64,000 nucleotides of DNA from CBDAQA01 sp965247815 (GTDB taxonomy: Bacteria > Planctomycetota > Phycisphaerae > Tepidisphaerales > Tepidisphaeraceae), in assembly GCA_965247815.1 (NCBI GenBank), contig CBDFHW010000015.1:248001-312000 (forward strand), in the 5' to 3' direction. This document shows positions 54,223 through 63,756 of the stretch, in pieces; position 1 is the stretch's first letter, and each line of letters begins with the position of its first letter. The notes below the pieces were generated by a model. It was not told the DNA's origin. It ran no database searches and saw only the letters and a program-made list of their open reading frames with translations. The translations under genes were made by a program, and so were the position numbers.

Positions 54223-55761
54223 TTATTCGTTCTCTTCCTTGATCACTGGGGCCGTGACACGACCTTCTGCCAGGGCTGCCGCTCCGTCGGCGTCTTCGTC
54301 GTGCAGCGCGACCGACGCGGTCGACGCGGCCATCCCGTGAACGGCCTGTTCCTCCGGCGAAAGCTCGTCGCTGTCGGCGAACGATTTCTCGTCGTGGACC
54401 GTCGTCTCCGGTGAACCGCCTTCGGCCGATTCCATCCCGCCCGGGACGCGGTCGCTGAGCGGTTCGGCCTCCACCACGTCTTCGACCGCCGGCGCGGCCG
54501 GCAGCAGCGGGTTGGCCAGTGCCGAAGCACTCGCCCGCGGACCACCCTCGAACGCGGCCTTGTCGGCGGCCTTTTTCTTGGCGTCGGCGGACTTCTTGGC
54601 CTCCTGCTCGACGGCGACGATCTTAGCCTCGGCCGAGCACTTGGCGACCACCTTCTCGGCGGTCTCGGCGTCGAGCCCGAGCTCTTCCATCAGCGGGCCG
54701 TCACCGACTTCTTCGATGTCCCGGACGTCGATCAGCCCCAGCGCGATCGCCTTGTCGACCTGCTCTTGCGTCATACCCAGCCCTTTAAGGGTCTGGTCCA
54801 CACGCTGAACCCCGGCCTGGAACTCCGGCGGGGTCAGGATGTCGACGTCCCAACCGGTCAACCGGGCGGCGAGCCGAACGTTCTGGCCCCGCTTGCCGAT
54901 CGCCAGCGAAAGCTGGTCGTCGTTGACGATCACGGTCGCGCGACCGAGCTCGAAGCAGAGCGACACTTCGGCCACCTCGGCCGGCTTGAGCGCGTTGCTG
55001 ATCAGGATCTGTGACGATTCGTTCCAGCGGACGATGTCGATCTTTTCACCGCCGAGTTCGTCGACAATGTTTTTAATTCGGCTGCCCCGGACGCCGACGC
55101 ACGCGCCGACCGCGTCGACCTTGCTGTCAATAGACGAGACCGCGATCTTCGTGCGGTGCCCCGGCTCGCGGGCGAGCGCTTTGATCTCGATCGTACGTTC
55201 ACCGACTTCGGGCACTTCGCGTTCGAACAACCGGCGAATCAGCTCCGGGTGGCTGCGGCTCAGGATGATCTTGACCGCCGAGGGCGTGTCGCGCACTTCC
55301 AGAATTAACGCCTGAATCCGCTCTGCGACTTCATGGTTTTCGCCCGGGATCTGTTCGCTGCGGGGCATGATGCCTTCGTTGCGACCCAGGGTGACGATCA
55401 TGCTGCCGCCTTCGAACCGGGCGATCGCGCCGGTGACGATGGTGCCGACCCGGTCTTTGTATTCTTCGTAGATGCTGCCGCGTTCGTCCTGGCGGATCAG
55501 CTGGATCATGACCTGCTTGACGGTCTGGGCCCCGATCCGGCCGACCATCTTGATGTCCAACGCGGTGCCATTCCGGCTCGCGGACAAATCGCCACTGACG
55601 CGGTCGAGGTTTACCTGAAACTCACTGGTGTCTTCGGTGTTAAAATGCTTCCGCAACCCCGACGCGACCGCCTGTTCGATGTCGGTGTAGATCTGTTCTT
55701 TTTCGATATTCTTGTCGCGGGCGATCCCGTCAACGATTCGCATCAGGTCTGGGTTTGGCAT
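54223..55761 (-). CDS. nusA: Transcription elongation/termination factor NusA
   Basis: This 512-residue protein has an N-terminal RNA-polymerase-binding domain (IVDGIARDKNIEKEQIYTDI), an S1 domain (DRVGTIVTGAIARFEGGSMIV) and two KH domains (VDAVGACVGVRGSRIKNIVDELGGEKIDIV; LSLAIGKRGQNVRLAARLTGWDVDI). A helix-hairpin-helix region follows (GDGPLMEELGLDAETAEKVV). The last 110 residues are acidic and Ala-rich and not part of the core. NusA controls pausing, termination and antitermination. AGGA lies seven bases before the ATG. No rimP gene stands upstream. Confidence 0.96.
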   Translation of the reverse strand: MPNPDLMRIVDGIARDKNIEKEQIYTDIEQAVASGLRKHFNTEDTSEFQVNLDRVSGDLSASRNGTALDIKMVGRIGAQTVKQVMIQLIRQDERGSIYEEYKDRVGTIVTGAIARFEGGSMIVTLGRNEGIMPRSEQIPGENHEVAERIQALILEVRDTPSAVKIILSRSHPELIRRLFEREVPEVGERTIEIKALAREPGHRTKIAVSSIDSKVDAVGACVGVRGSRIKNIVDELGGEKIDIVRWNESSQILISNALKPAEVAEVSLCFELGRATVIVNDDQLSLAIGKRGQNVRLAARLTGWDVDILTPPEFQAGVQRVDQTLKGLGMTQEQVDKAIALGLIDVRDIEEVGDGPLMEELGLDAETAEKVVAKCSAEAKIVAVEQEAKKSADAKKKAADKAAFEGGPRASASALANPLLPAAPAVEDVVEAEPLSDRVPGGMESAEGGSPETTVHDEKSFADSDELSPEEQAVHGMAASTASVALHDEDADGAAALAEGRVTAPVIKEENE

Positions 55762-55812
55762 CTGTGAATCCTCGCTATTCAGTTAGTCTTAAATTTTTCC
55801 GCAGTATCAGAA

Positions 55813-55897
55813 GATAGTGATTGGTGATTGCTGCGTGACGAGCTTCGGAGAATCTCAGATCTCGGACCGCGTCACGCAACAATCACCAATCACTATC
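55813..55897. repeat. Long inverted repeat in the nusA leader
   Basis: The 28-nt arm at 55813-55840 (start GATAGTGATTGGTGATTG) is complementary at 27 of 28 positions to 55870-55897, with a 29-nt loop. It lies 52 nt upstream of the nusA start codon within the 350-bp space to the ABC transporter gene. The rest of that space shows no gene. Confidence 0.85.
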
Positions 55898-56111
55898 CTT
55901 CGTTCATCAGTCCAACAAAAAAGGCTACCAATTCTTGGCAGCCCACGTCTTCGAAGAACCTGATTGTAAACGGCGACGACCTCACCCGCGGAGCAAAATC
56001 CTCCGTTTCAGGGCGAGGGCCGTTTTCAACCCATCCGAAACAACTGCTTCGGCCGGAATTTTCATTCCGGTTCCAGGGACGACAGTCCCGCTGGCGAAGA
56101 TAAACCCGTGC

Positions 56112-57362
56112 TTATGCGACAGCATGGGTGAACTCTTCTGTCAGCCCGGGTTTGACGCCGGTGGCTGGGAGACTCAGGTTCAACCCGGTAACACCGGGCT
56201 CGAAAAAGTGGGCCTTGCGGACGTCGGCATACACCGTCGCCGTCGTACCCATCTGGAGACCGCCTTCAGCCTCCATTCTGCCTACCACGTGATCGTGCAA
56301 TGTCGTGCTCATGTACACGTCCATGTCATTGCCCAAAGGCTCAACCACGTTCAACTTGACCTGGATCGGCACCAATTCGTTGGTGGATCCCTCGGTCGGA
56401 CGCACGTGCAAATGTTCGGGACGAATCCCCAGCACCACATGGCTTCCGACTTTGCCGGCCAGCATCTGCTTCAACCGGTCGGTCAGCAATAGAGTAAACC
56501 CATTGCCCGGCAAGGTCAACTCGCCGATCGCGACCACCGGCTCGTCCACGTCGTGCCCGGCGACCTCTTTGACGTTTTTCAGCTTCCCCTCTTCGAACAC
56601 CATCTGCCCGTTCACGAGCTTGATCGCCCCGTCAAAAAAGTTCATCGGGGGCATCCCGATAAACCCGGCAACGAAGCGGTTTGCCGGGTGATTGTACGTA
56701 TTCAACGGCGTGTCCGCCTGCTGAATCAGCCCGTCTTTCATGACCACGATCCGGTCCCCCAGTGTCATCGCTTCTTCCTGGTCGTGGGTGACGTAAATCG
56801 TCGTGGTTTTTAATCGCTGGTGCAGCCGTTTAAGCTCGGCCCGGGTGGTCACGCGGAGCTTGGCGTCCAGATTCGACAGCGGTTCGTCGAACAAAAACGC
56901 CGCCGGTTCACGCACGATCGCCCTTCCAACCGCCACCCGCTGGCGCTGCCCGCCGGACAACGCCTTGGGCTTCCGCTCGAGCAGGTGTTCGATGTCCAGG
57001 ATCTTTGCCGCCTGCATGACCCGCTCGTGGATCTGCGGCTTGGGCATCTTCCGCAGCTTCAGGCCGAACGCCATGTTCTTGTAGACCGACATGTGCGGGT
57101 AGAGCGCGTAGTTCTGAAACACCATCGCGATGTCGCGGTCCTTGGGGGCCACGTCGTTGACGATGCGGTCGCCGATGCGGATCGCCCCTTCGGAGATCTC
57201 TTCGAGCCCGGCGACCATGCGGAGCGTCGTGCTCTTGCCGCACCCCGACGGGCCGACCAGCACGACGAATTCCTGGTCGCGGATCGACAGATCGATTGCG
57301 TTCACGGCTTTGACACCGCCCGCGTAAATCTTGCTGACTTTTTCCAGTTCAACTTTGGCCAT
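56112..57362 (-). CDS. ABC transporter ATP-binding subunit, MalK/UgpC type
   Basis: The start is set at ATG 57362 (MAKVELEKVSKIY). This 416-residue ATPase has Walker A GPSGCGKST, Q-loop MVFQNYALYPHMSV, signature LSGGQRQRVAVGRAIVREP, Walker B AFLFDEPLSNLDAKL and switch His in YVTHDQEEAM. A C-terminal TOBE/OB regulatory region of about 150 residues follows (VVLGIRPEHLHV, VEPLGNDMDVY). This layout is that of sugar importers (maltose, glycerol phosphate, multiple sugars), where one ATPase can serve several permeases. No permease or binding protein lies in the window, consistent with such a shared subunit. Confidence 0.93.
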   Translation of the reverse strand: MAKVELEKVSKIYAGGVKAVNAIDLSIRDQEFVVLVGPSGCGKSTTLRMVAGLEEISEGAIRIGDRIVNDVAPKDRDIAMVFQNYALYPHMSVYKNMAFGLKLRKMPKPQIHERVMQAAKILDIEHLLERKPKALSGGQRQRVAVGRAIVREPAAFLFDEPLSNLDAKLRVTTRAELKRLHQRLKTTTIYVTHDQEEAMTLGDRIVVMKDGLIQQADTPLNTYNHPANRFVAGFIGMPPMNFFDGAIKLVNGQMVFEEGKLKNVKEVAGHDVDEPVVAIGELTLPGNGFTLLLTDRLKQMLAGKVGSHVVLGIRPEHLHVRPTEGSTNELVPIQVKLNVVEPLGNDMDVYMSTTLHDHVVGRMEAEGGLQMGTTATVYADVRKAHFFEPGVTGLNLSLPATGVKPGLTEEFTHAVA

Positions 57363-57623
57363 TCGCTTCGGCTCCGAAAAACGCCTCCTCCGGAAGGGGA
57401 AAAGCATCATACCGGCCGGCTACCCGCGGTCAAAGAACAATCGGTCGCTAAGCCGACGCACTGGGAACTGACGTCCCCGGGCACCCCACGCGCGGGCGAA
57501 GGCCGGCGCGCCGCCTACAGCAACGAAATCAAGACTCATTCATTCGCGAACGAAAGAATTGACAACTATCTTTTCGTTGTGAAAATTTGCCCCGACACTT
57601 CACCTCTTTCAAGGACATCCTTT

Positions 57624-60143
57624 ATGAATCTTTCCCGCAAACGGCCGAGCGACGCAACGACCCGTATTGAAAAACTCGAAAACCGCCGCCTGATGACGGC
57701 GGCGTATACCGCGATCGATATCGGCTCGCTGGGCGGGACCACGACCCAGGCGTATGCGGTCAACGCGAACGGCCAGGTGGTCGGTCAGTCGGCGACGTCG
57801 GGCGGGGCCGGTCACGCATTTCTGCTGACCGGTGGCGTGCTGCAGGATCTCGGCACGCTCGGCGGGACCACCAGCGTCGCCAACGGCATCAACGATTCGG
57901 GCGTCGTCGTCGGCGCGTCCGACTTGGCGAACGGCAGTTCGCACGCGTTCGTGTACACGCCGGGCGGCAGCATGGTCGACCTCGGCACGCTGGGCGGCGG
58001 GGGGAGCGTGGCTTGGGGCGTCAACGCGTCCGGTGAAATCGTCGGCGACGCCCAGACCACCGGCGGGGATTACCACGCCGTCTCGTGGATCAACGGCGCG
58101 ATCACCGACCTGGGCACGCTCGGCGGTACAACCAGCGTCGCCCGCGGCATCAATGCCGGCGGTGACATCTTCGGTTACTCGCTGCAGGCGAGCGGTCAGG
58201 ACAATCACGCGTTCGTCCTCAGCAACGCCACGCACGCGATGACCGATGCCGGAACGCTCGGCGGCAAGGAAAGCTTCTTCTACAACGGCGGCACCGACTC
58301 GGGCACCGCCTACGGCGACTCCGCATTGGCAAGCGGCCAGTTCAACATCTTCTCGTACACCAACGGCAAACGCACCAAGCTCGGGAACCTCGGCGGGACC
58401 GACATTTTCGCCTACGCGGCCAACAATTCCGGCACCGTCGTCGGCGAAGCAAATCTCCCCGGCAATGCCAGCGTGTATCACGCCTATGCCTACAACGGCG
58501 GCACGTTCAGCGATCTGAACTCGCAGATCGACCCGGGCTTCTCGCTGTCGATGACCAAGGCGTGGGGCGTGAACAGCACCGGCACGATCGTCGGCGAGGG
58601 AACCGCGGGCGACGGGTCGGTTCATGCGTTCGAACTGACACCCGCTGCCTCGGTACCCACCACGTCCGGGCTCACAGTGGATTTAACCTCGGTCAACTTG
58701 CCCAACATTTATATCCCCGGCGACGCGGGCACTGCCAAGATCATCATCAGCAACCCCGACACGATCGCACACCGCGGCACCGCGGGCGTGCAGTTGTATC
58801 TGTCGTCAGACGGAACGCTGGACAGTTCCGACGCTGCGTTGACCGCGCCGACGCTCGCGCGGGCCGTGCTCAACCTCGCGGCAGGAAAGTCCAAAACATT
58901 GACCGCCCGGTTCGTCGTCCCCGCGAATGCCGCGCCGGGCGGGTACCAGTTGCTGGCCAAGCTGGTCCCGGGCACGATTACCAGCAGTGATCTGAGTACC
59001 ACCGTCGCTGCCGCCGAGGTTCCAGGCCAGCTCATCGACTTGTTCGGGACGGTCGGCTCGCGTCACGGCGTGAAGCTGACGCGCACCCTTGCCGACGGAA
59101 CGTCTATCACCTATGCAATTTCGGGCCCGGGCACCGGGCTCTTCACCGACGCCGGTAACGGCCAGTCGGCGCTGCAGTTCACCAACACGACGTTGAGCAG
59201 CGGGTTCCGCGACGACGTCCGCGGCGGGTCCAACTCCGATTTTGTCACCAGCTTCGAGACCGACAACGCGCTCGGATTCGTCACCAGTTCCAGATTGCAC
59301 CTCGTCGGCACGATGCACATTGCCGGGTCGATCAAAGGCATTCAGATCGCCTCGACCGCGGGTACCGTGCAGATCGACGGGACCAACCCGGTCTCGCTGA
59401 TCCTCGGCGCGATGTCGGACGCGAACGTAGTGTCGACGGCAGGAATCAAATCACTGCAGGCGACCGCGTGGACGTATCAGGGGGTCCAGTCCGGCATCCT
59501 GACCGCGCCGTGGGTGGGCAGCCTCCGAGTCGCCGGCGAGTTCGGCCCGGCCGTGACGCTCGGCGGGGCAGGCGCTCCGGGAGGGGTCGCGCTCGGCCGG
59601 GCGTCGATCGGCGGTAACGTCGAAAACGTCCACTGGGCCGTGGGCGGTGGCGCGGGCACCATCGCCATCAGCGGCGGTGTCCCGGCAGGCTTCAGTTGCA
59701 ACATCGCCGGTGCGCTCAAAACGCTGACCGTCCAGGGCGGTTTCGCCGGTGATCTGGCGGCGACCGGGATCGGTAACATCTTGATCGGAGGCACGGCCAA
59801 CGCCGCTCACATTTTGGCCGGCACCAACTTCGGCGCCGACGGCGTTTTCGGTGGTGGTGACGACACCTTCGTTGCCGGCTCGATCCGCTCGCTGGTGGTC
59901 CGCGGCAATGCCTCCAGTTCCGTCTTCGCCGGCGGCGTACAACTGATCGGAGACGTTTCCTCGAACGACACGATCACCGCCCTTCCCGGCGGTTCGATCC
60001 GTGTCATCAACTTCGGCGGCACCCTGAGCAGCGACAGCCGTGTCGCCGCCGCCGCCCTGCCGGCCCGCGTCCCCGTAGCCGGCGTGCTCGTCACGACCGC
60101 AACCGACCCGCGGTTTACCGGGGTTGAGGTAAGCGGAAAATAG
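57624..60143 (+). CDS. Secreted HAF-repeat protein with planctomycete N-terminal motif
   Basis: The start is set at ATG 57624, with AAGGA eight bases upstream; the longer open frame runs antisense through the ABC gene and is rejected. The 839-residue protein carries TRIEKLENRRLMTAAYT near its start, the export-type motif. Residues about 30-345 hold seven HAF repeats (DIGSLGGTTTQAYAVNANGQ, DLGTLGGTTSVANGINDSG), a family known from extracellular proteins. A beta domain follows with NLPNIYIPGDAGTAKIII and CARDB-like features, then a long Gly/Ala/Thr-rich beta-helix-like region (SIKGIQIASTAGTVQIDG). Function unknown; probably surface-exposed or secreted. Confidence 0.85.
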   Translation: MNLSRKRPSDATTRIEKLENRRLMTAAYTAIDIGSLGGTTTQAYAVNANGQVVGQSATSGGAGHAFLLTGGVLQDLGTLGGTTSVANGINDSGVVVGASDLANGSSHAFVYTPGGSMVDLGTLGGGGSVAWGVNASGEIVGDAQTTGGDYHAVSWINGAITDLGTLGGTTSVARGINAGGDIFGYSLQASGQDNHAFVLSNATHAMTDAGTLGGKESFFYNGGTDSGTAYGDSALASGQFNIFSYTNGKRTKLGNLGGTDIFAYAANNSGTVVGEANLPGNASVYHAYAYNGGTFSDLNSQIDPGFSLSMTKAWGVNSTGTIVGEGTAGDGSVHAFELTPAASVPTTSGLTVDLTSVNLPNIYIPGDAGTAKIIISNPDTIAHRGTAGVQLYLSSDGTLDSSDAALTAPTLARAVLNLAAGKSKTLTARFVVPANAAPGGYQLLAKLVPGTITSSDLSTTVAAAEVPGQLIDLFGTVGSRHGVKLTRTLADGTSITYAISGPGTGLFTDAGNGQSALQFTNTTLSSGFRDDVRGGSNSDFVTSFETDNALGFVTSSRLHLVGTMHIAGSIKGIQIASTAGTVQIDGTNPVSLILGAMSDANVVSTAGIKSLQATAWTYQGVQSGILTAPWVGSLRVAGEFGPAVTLGGAGAPGGVALGRASIGGNVENVHWAVGGGAGTIAISGGVPAGFSCNIAGALKTLTVQGGFAGDLAATGIGNILIGGTANAAHILAGTNFGADGVFGGGDDTFVAGSIRSLVVRGNASSSVFAGGVQLIGDVSSNDTITALPGGSIRVINFGGTLSSDSRVAAAALPARVPVAGVLVTTATDPRFTGVEVSGK

Positions 60144-60665
60144 CCGATCACCAATGCTGGCAGGCGCTGGTGATCCAAGTCGCTCCGCGAGCCCTGCCCG
60201 CAGGACCATCACATGTGCTGCACGGTGCCTGTTCGCGTCGTGATAATGCTTCTGATTAGAGTGCGCTCAATTCGGCCGCGAAGCTTCGTGTTTTCGAAGA
60301 ATGCGAGTTTGTGACAAGTGCTTCGCATGAACGTTGAAGCTGGCGGCGGTGATCTGCGTGTCCTTAACAATCTCGCCGACTCAGGGGCGGCGGTGTGTGC
60401 AAAAGACTGCACGACCGCTTCGTCTAAGCCGTCTGCGGCGTGATCTGCGTTGCCGACGGTAATTCGAGGTCGCGGAATTCGGTCGCACCAAATTGCGATA
60501 GCCCTAAATAGCGTTTTGAAATCAGTTGAAATCTGACCCCCCTGCCGGTGCTCGTCGCGGCCCGGCGAGCCAATTCAACACACAATGCTCGTTCGAATCG
60601 TTTTACAGTGAGCTTGGCGATCGATTAGAGTTCCATGCCGGTTGAGCTATCATTTGGACGCAACT
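60144..60665. other. 522-bp gap; hairpin after the HAF gene, otherwise no gene seen
   Basis: GATCACCA (60146-60153) and TGGTGATC (60168-60175) form a perfect 8-bp stem just after the HAF-repeat stop codon and may end its transcript, though no T-run follows. The rest has frequent stops in all frames and no recognised protein, RNA or repeat. Confidence 0.5.
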
Positions 60666-61646
60666 ATGCCTTTCAGGCCTGATGACGCACCTTCATCGTC
60701 GACCCCAAACGATTCTGGCCGCCCTCTTCTCGTCCGGCTTGGATTTTTGCCGGTGTCGGTCGTGATACTGACGATGAATGAGGAAAAAAATATCGCCGCA
60801 TGCCTGGACAGCTGCGCGTGGTGTGACGACGTGCACGTGCTGGACAGCGGCAGCACCGACCGTACACGCGAGATTGCCGAGGCCCGCGGGATCGCGGTGC
60901 ACGTCAACCCTTTCACTAGCTTCGCGGCCCAGCGCAACTGGGCGATCGACCATATTAAATGCAAACACCGATGGCATTTTCATCTGGACGCCGATGAGCG
61001 ATTCACCTCCGGGATGTTGCAGGAAATGCTGAAGGAGCTCGGCCCCGACGGGTCGCGGTCACGGTACGTGGCTTTTCTGGTGCCCAGCAAGTTGATCTTT
61101 ATGGACAAGTGGTTGCGGCATAGCGGAGGTTATCCCGCGTACCAGGTCAGGCTTTTCCGCCATGGTCGATGCCGGTTTGTCGACTTCGGGCACGGCCAGC
61201 GCGAGGACCCGAGCGGTGAGGTCGGCTCGTTGGTCAACCCGTACCTGCACTACAACTTTTCAAAGGGTATGGCCGACTGGTTCGCCAAGCATAACGATTA
61301 CAGTTCGCGAGAGGCGCGAGAAGCGATCGCGGTCAGGAACTCCAAGCTAAATTATAGCGAACTCTGGTCGCGAGACAGTTTAAAGAGACGTCGGGCGCTT
61401 AAGAGCCTGACCTATTTTTTCCCCTGCCGGGACGCCATCAAGTTCGTCTATCTGTACGTCATGCGGGCGGGATGGCTCGACGCGACTCCGGGCTTTTATT
61501 ATTGCTCGATGATTGCCACATATGAATACTGGATCGGGCTTAAAATCGCCGAGCACGAGCTCGATTGGTCGCGGAAGACCTCTGAGTTAGCTGATAAACT
61601 CCTTACCGCTTCTTTCCAGACCGTCTCTGGCTCGGCATCTGCATAA
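60666..61646 (+). CDS. Family 2 glycosyltransferase, WaaE/KdtX-like
   Basis: The ATG at 60666 is preferred to a TTG eight codons upstream. The 326-residue enzyme has a GT-A domain: VSVVILTMNEEKNIAACLDS, VLDSGSTDRTREIAEARG, the acceptor-side QRNWAIDH and the metal-binding DxD-like HLDADERF. The C-terminal half with YPAYQVRLFRHGRCRFVDFGHGQ and HYNFSKGMADWFAKHNDYS is typical of lipopolysaccharide-core glucosyltransferases such as WaaE. It ends with an amphipathic helix. A second enzyme of the same type starts two bases after its stop. Confidence 0.88.
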   Translation: MPFRPDDAPSSSTPNDSGRPLLVRLGFLPVSVVILTMNEEKNIAACLDSCAWCDDVHVLDSGSTDRTREIAEARGIAVHVNPFTSFAAQRNWAIDHIKCKHRWHFHLDADERFTSGMLQEMLKELGPDGSRSRYVAFLVPSKLIFMDKWLRHSGGYPAYQVRLFRHGRCRFVDFGHGQREDPSGEVGSLVNPYLHYNFSKGMADWFAKHNDYSSREAREAIAVRNSKLNYSELWSRDSLKRRRALKSLTYFFPCRDAIKFVYLYVMRAGWLDATPGFYYCSMIATYEYWIGLKIAEHELDWSRKTSELADKLLTASFQTVSGSASA

Positions 61647-61648
61647 GC

Positions 61649-62530
61649 ATGGCAAGTGTCAACGTGTTAATTCCGACCCTGAACGAGGCGGCGCACATCG
61701 CCGACGCGGTAAAAAATGCGCTCACGGTAGGCGAGGTCTTTGTGCTCGATTCGTTGAGCACTGACGGCACCCAGGAACTGGCCCGCGCCGCCGGGGCAAC
61801 CGTGATCGAGCACAAGTTCGTTCACTTCGGTGCCCAGAAAAACTGGGGCCTTGATAATCTTCCGTTCACCGCCGATTGGATCTTCATTCTCGACGCCGAC
61901 GAGCGTGTAACCGGTCCGCTCCGGACGGAAATTCTCAAAACCGTCGATGACCCCGGGGCCGCCGACGGGTATCTGGTGAATCGCCTCATGCTGTTCATGG
62001 GCCGGGAAATCCGGCACGGCGGGTATTACCCGTCATGGAACCTTCGGTTGTTCCGCCGGGGCAGGGCGCGGTATGAGGAGAGAAGCGTCCACGAACACAT
62101 GCTCTGCGCCGGTCCCACGGGAACTCTGCACGAAGAAATGCTGCACATTCGCAACGAGTCGGTGTGGCAGTTCATTGCCAAGCACCTGAAGTACGCCGAC
62201 CTCGAGGCCAATGAATGGCTCAAGTATAATTTCGGCGGCAGCCGGGAAGCGCACGCGGGTGCCCTGTTCAACAATTTGCTGAAATACCGGCAATACCTTC
62301 GACGCCTGGTCTGGCCACGACTCCCGATGCGGCCTGTCTGGCGGTTCGTGTACATGTACATCTGGAAAGCGGGATTTCTCGATGGCGCAGCCGGTTGGCG
62401 GTTGGCGCGGGTGATGACGACCTATGAATACGTTATCACGCTCCTGTACAACGAAAAACGCCTCGCCGAAGAGCGACGGCGAAACATGCGACGACACGCG
62501 CGCAGCGATGCGCGACCCGTCCTCCGATAA
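61649..62530 (+). CDS. Family 2 glycosyltransferase, WaaE/KdtX-like (second copy)
   Basis: This 293-residue enzyme shares the layout of the gene just upstream: SVNVLIPTLNEAAHIADAV, VLDSLSTDGTQELARAAG, AQKNWGLDN, ILDADERV, SWNLRLFRRGRARYEERSVHE, HLKYADLEANEWLKY. The two differ enough to be old duplicates or distinct activities. Directly following with a two-base gap, it is probably cotranscribed and works on the same glycan, perhaps lipopolysaccharide core sugars, given the lipid A genes in the window. The Lys/Arg-rich end may contact the membrane. Confidence 0.88.
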   Translation: MASVNVLIPTLNEAAHIADAVKNALTVGEVFVLDSLSTDGTQELARAAGATVIEHKFVHFGAQKNWGLDNLPFTADWIFILDADERVTGPLRTEILKTVDDPGAADGYLVNRLMLFMGREIRHGGYYPSWNLRLFRRGRARYEERSVHEHMLCAGPTGTLHEEMLHIRNESVWQFIAKHLKYADLEANEWLKYNFGGSREAHAGALFNNLLKYRQYLRRLVWPRLPMRPVWRFVYMYIWKAGFLDGAAGWRLARVMTTYEYVITLLYNEKRLAEERRRNMRRHARSDARPVLR

Positions 62531-62576
62531 ACCGTTTCCGACTCAAAAAAATGCGGCCTCACCGCGTGTAAAAAAA

Positions 62577-63701
62577 ATGAAACATCATTCATTAATTGCT
62601 CGGCGTGCGATTTTGGCTGCGTTTTTCTCCGTCTTCTGGTCCCCGAGCGGGTTCGCCGCCGATGCAATCTCAACCGAGGCCGGGCAGGTCGCGGCGGAAC
62701 CGGGCAAAATTCCAAGCCCGATGTTCAGCGATCCCAATTACGAATCCGCGGCGGACCCCGAGGCGATCTACAACGCCGACGCCAAAGAGTGGTGGATCTT
62801 CTACACCGCCCGGCGAATCATGGCCGAGCAAAACCCCGGCTGCGGGGGGTGCCCGATCGGCGTCTGCGCGTCGAAAGACCTGATCTCCTGGCGGTTCGTC
62901 GGGTACTGCAAATTCGACGGCGTCGGCGGTGACAAAGACGGCGCGACGACCCTCTGGGCGCCGGGGCTGGTCCGTGACCACTCGGGCAACTACCACATGT
63001 TCGTCACGTTCAAGCGCGGCGCCGCCGGTTACTGGGGCGAGGGCGGCAGCACGATCCGGCACTACGTCGCCAAGCCGGACGATCTTCTGAACGGCTGGAC
63101 CAAAGTCGACGACATCACGACGGGTCCGCAGACCATCGACGCCGGCCTTTTAGACGCCGACGGACAATGGTGGATGTGGTACCGCGACATCCCCGCCCGG
63201 GGATCGGCCCCCGGCACGATCTTCTGGGCGACCAGCCCGGACCTCACCACCTGGACCCTGCACGGGCAGGCCCCCGGGGATCCTAATAATCAGAAGGTGA
63301 ACGGCGCTTCATACCAGGAAGCCCCGTTCGCGTTCAGGTGGAAGGACCATTACTGGCTGATCACCGACACCGGGCCGCGGCTCGATCAGTACCGGTCCGA
63401 CGACCTGAAGACCTGGACGTTCACCGGCCCGCTGCTGGCCGGTTCAGGGCAGAAACCGTTGGACAAAAACAGCGGCAAGCATCCGAGCGTCGCGGTCATC
63501 GACGGCCGGGCGTTCATCTTCTATTTCAATCACCCGTTCAAAGCCGCTGACCCCAGCGCTCTGGAAAAGAAAAAGGCCGGTCGCAGTTTGCTTCACATCA
63601 GCGAATTGAAACTGACCGACGGCAAACTGACCTGCGACCGCAACACGCTGGTGACACCGCCGTCGAACGTTGTTCCGGACGACGCCAGCCGGGGCAAGTG
63701 A
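62577..63701 (+). CDS. Exported five-bladed-propeller glycosidase-like protein (GH43-like)
   Basis: The start is set at ATG 62577, where a signal peptide begins (KHHSLIARRAILAAFFSVFW to GFAADA). The 374-residue protein has the repeated bladed pattern of GH43/GH32-clan enzymes: SAADPEAIYNADAKEWWIFY with a candidate catalytic Asp, TLWAPGLVRDHSGNYHMF, TIDAGLLDADGQWWMWY, QEAPFAFRWKDHYWLITDT with a candidate Glu, and DQYRSDDLKTWTFTG. It probably cuts a plant or microbial polysaccharide outside the cytoplasm. The exact family is uncertain. It lies 46 nt after the second glycosyltransferase. Confidence 0.75.
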   Translation: MKHHSLIARRAILAAFFSVFWSPSGFAADAISTEAGQVAAEPGKIPSPMFSDPNYESAADPEAIYNADAKEWWIFYTARRIMAEQNPGCGGCPIGVCASKDLISWRFVGYCKFDGVGGDKDGATTLWAPGLVRDHSGNYHMFVTFKRGAAGYWGEGGSTIRHYVAKPDDLLNGWTKVDDITTGPQTIDAGLLDADGQWWMWYRDIPARGSAPGTIFWATSPDLTTWTLHGQAPGDPNNQKVNGASYQEAPFAFRWKDHYWLITDTGPRLDQYRSDDLKTWTFTGPLLAGSGQKPLDKNSGKHPSVAVIDGRAFIFYFNHPFKAADPSALEKKKAGRSLLHISELKLTDGKLTCDRNTLVTPPSNVVPDDASRGK

Positions 63702-63756
63702 CCACGGGCGCGATCCGTCGCCTTTCGGCTTGCCGACATGACGAGCCGCCAACCCA

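Noticed and set aside
56820..57623. N-terminal extension of the HAF-repeat frame by 268 codons
   Set aside because: It runs antisense through the ABC ATPase gene. The ATG at 57624 has a ribosome site and gives the expected N-terminus.
57700..58650. Repeated GGCACGCTCGGCGG-like DNA motifs
   Set aside because: They encode the GTLGG core of HAF repeats and are protein-level repeats.
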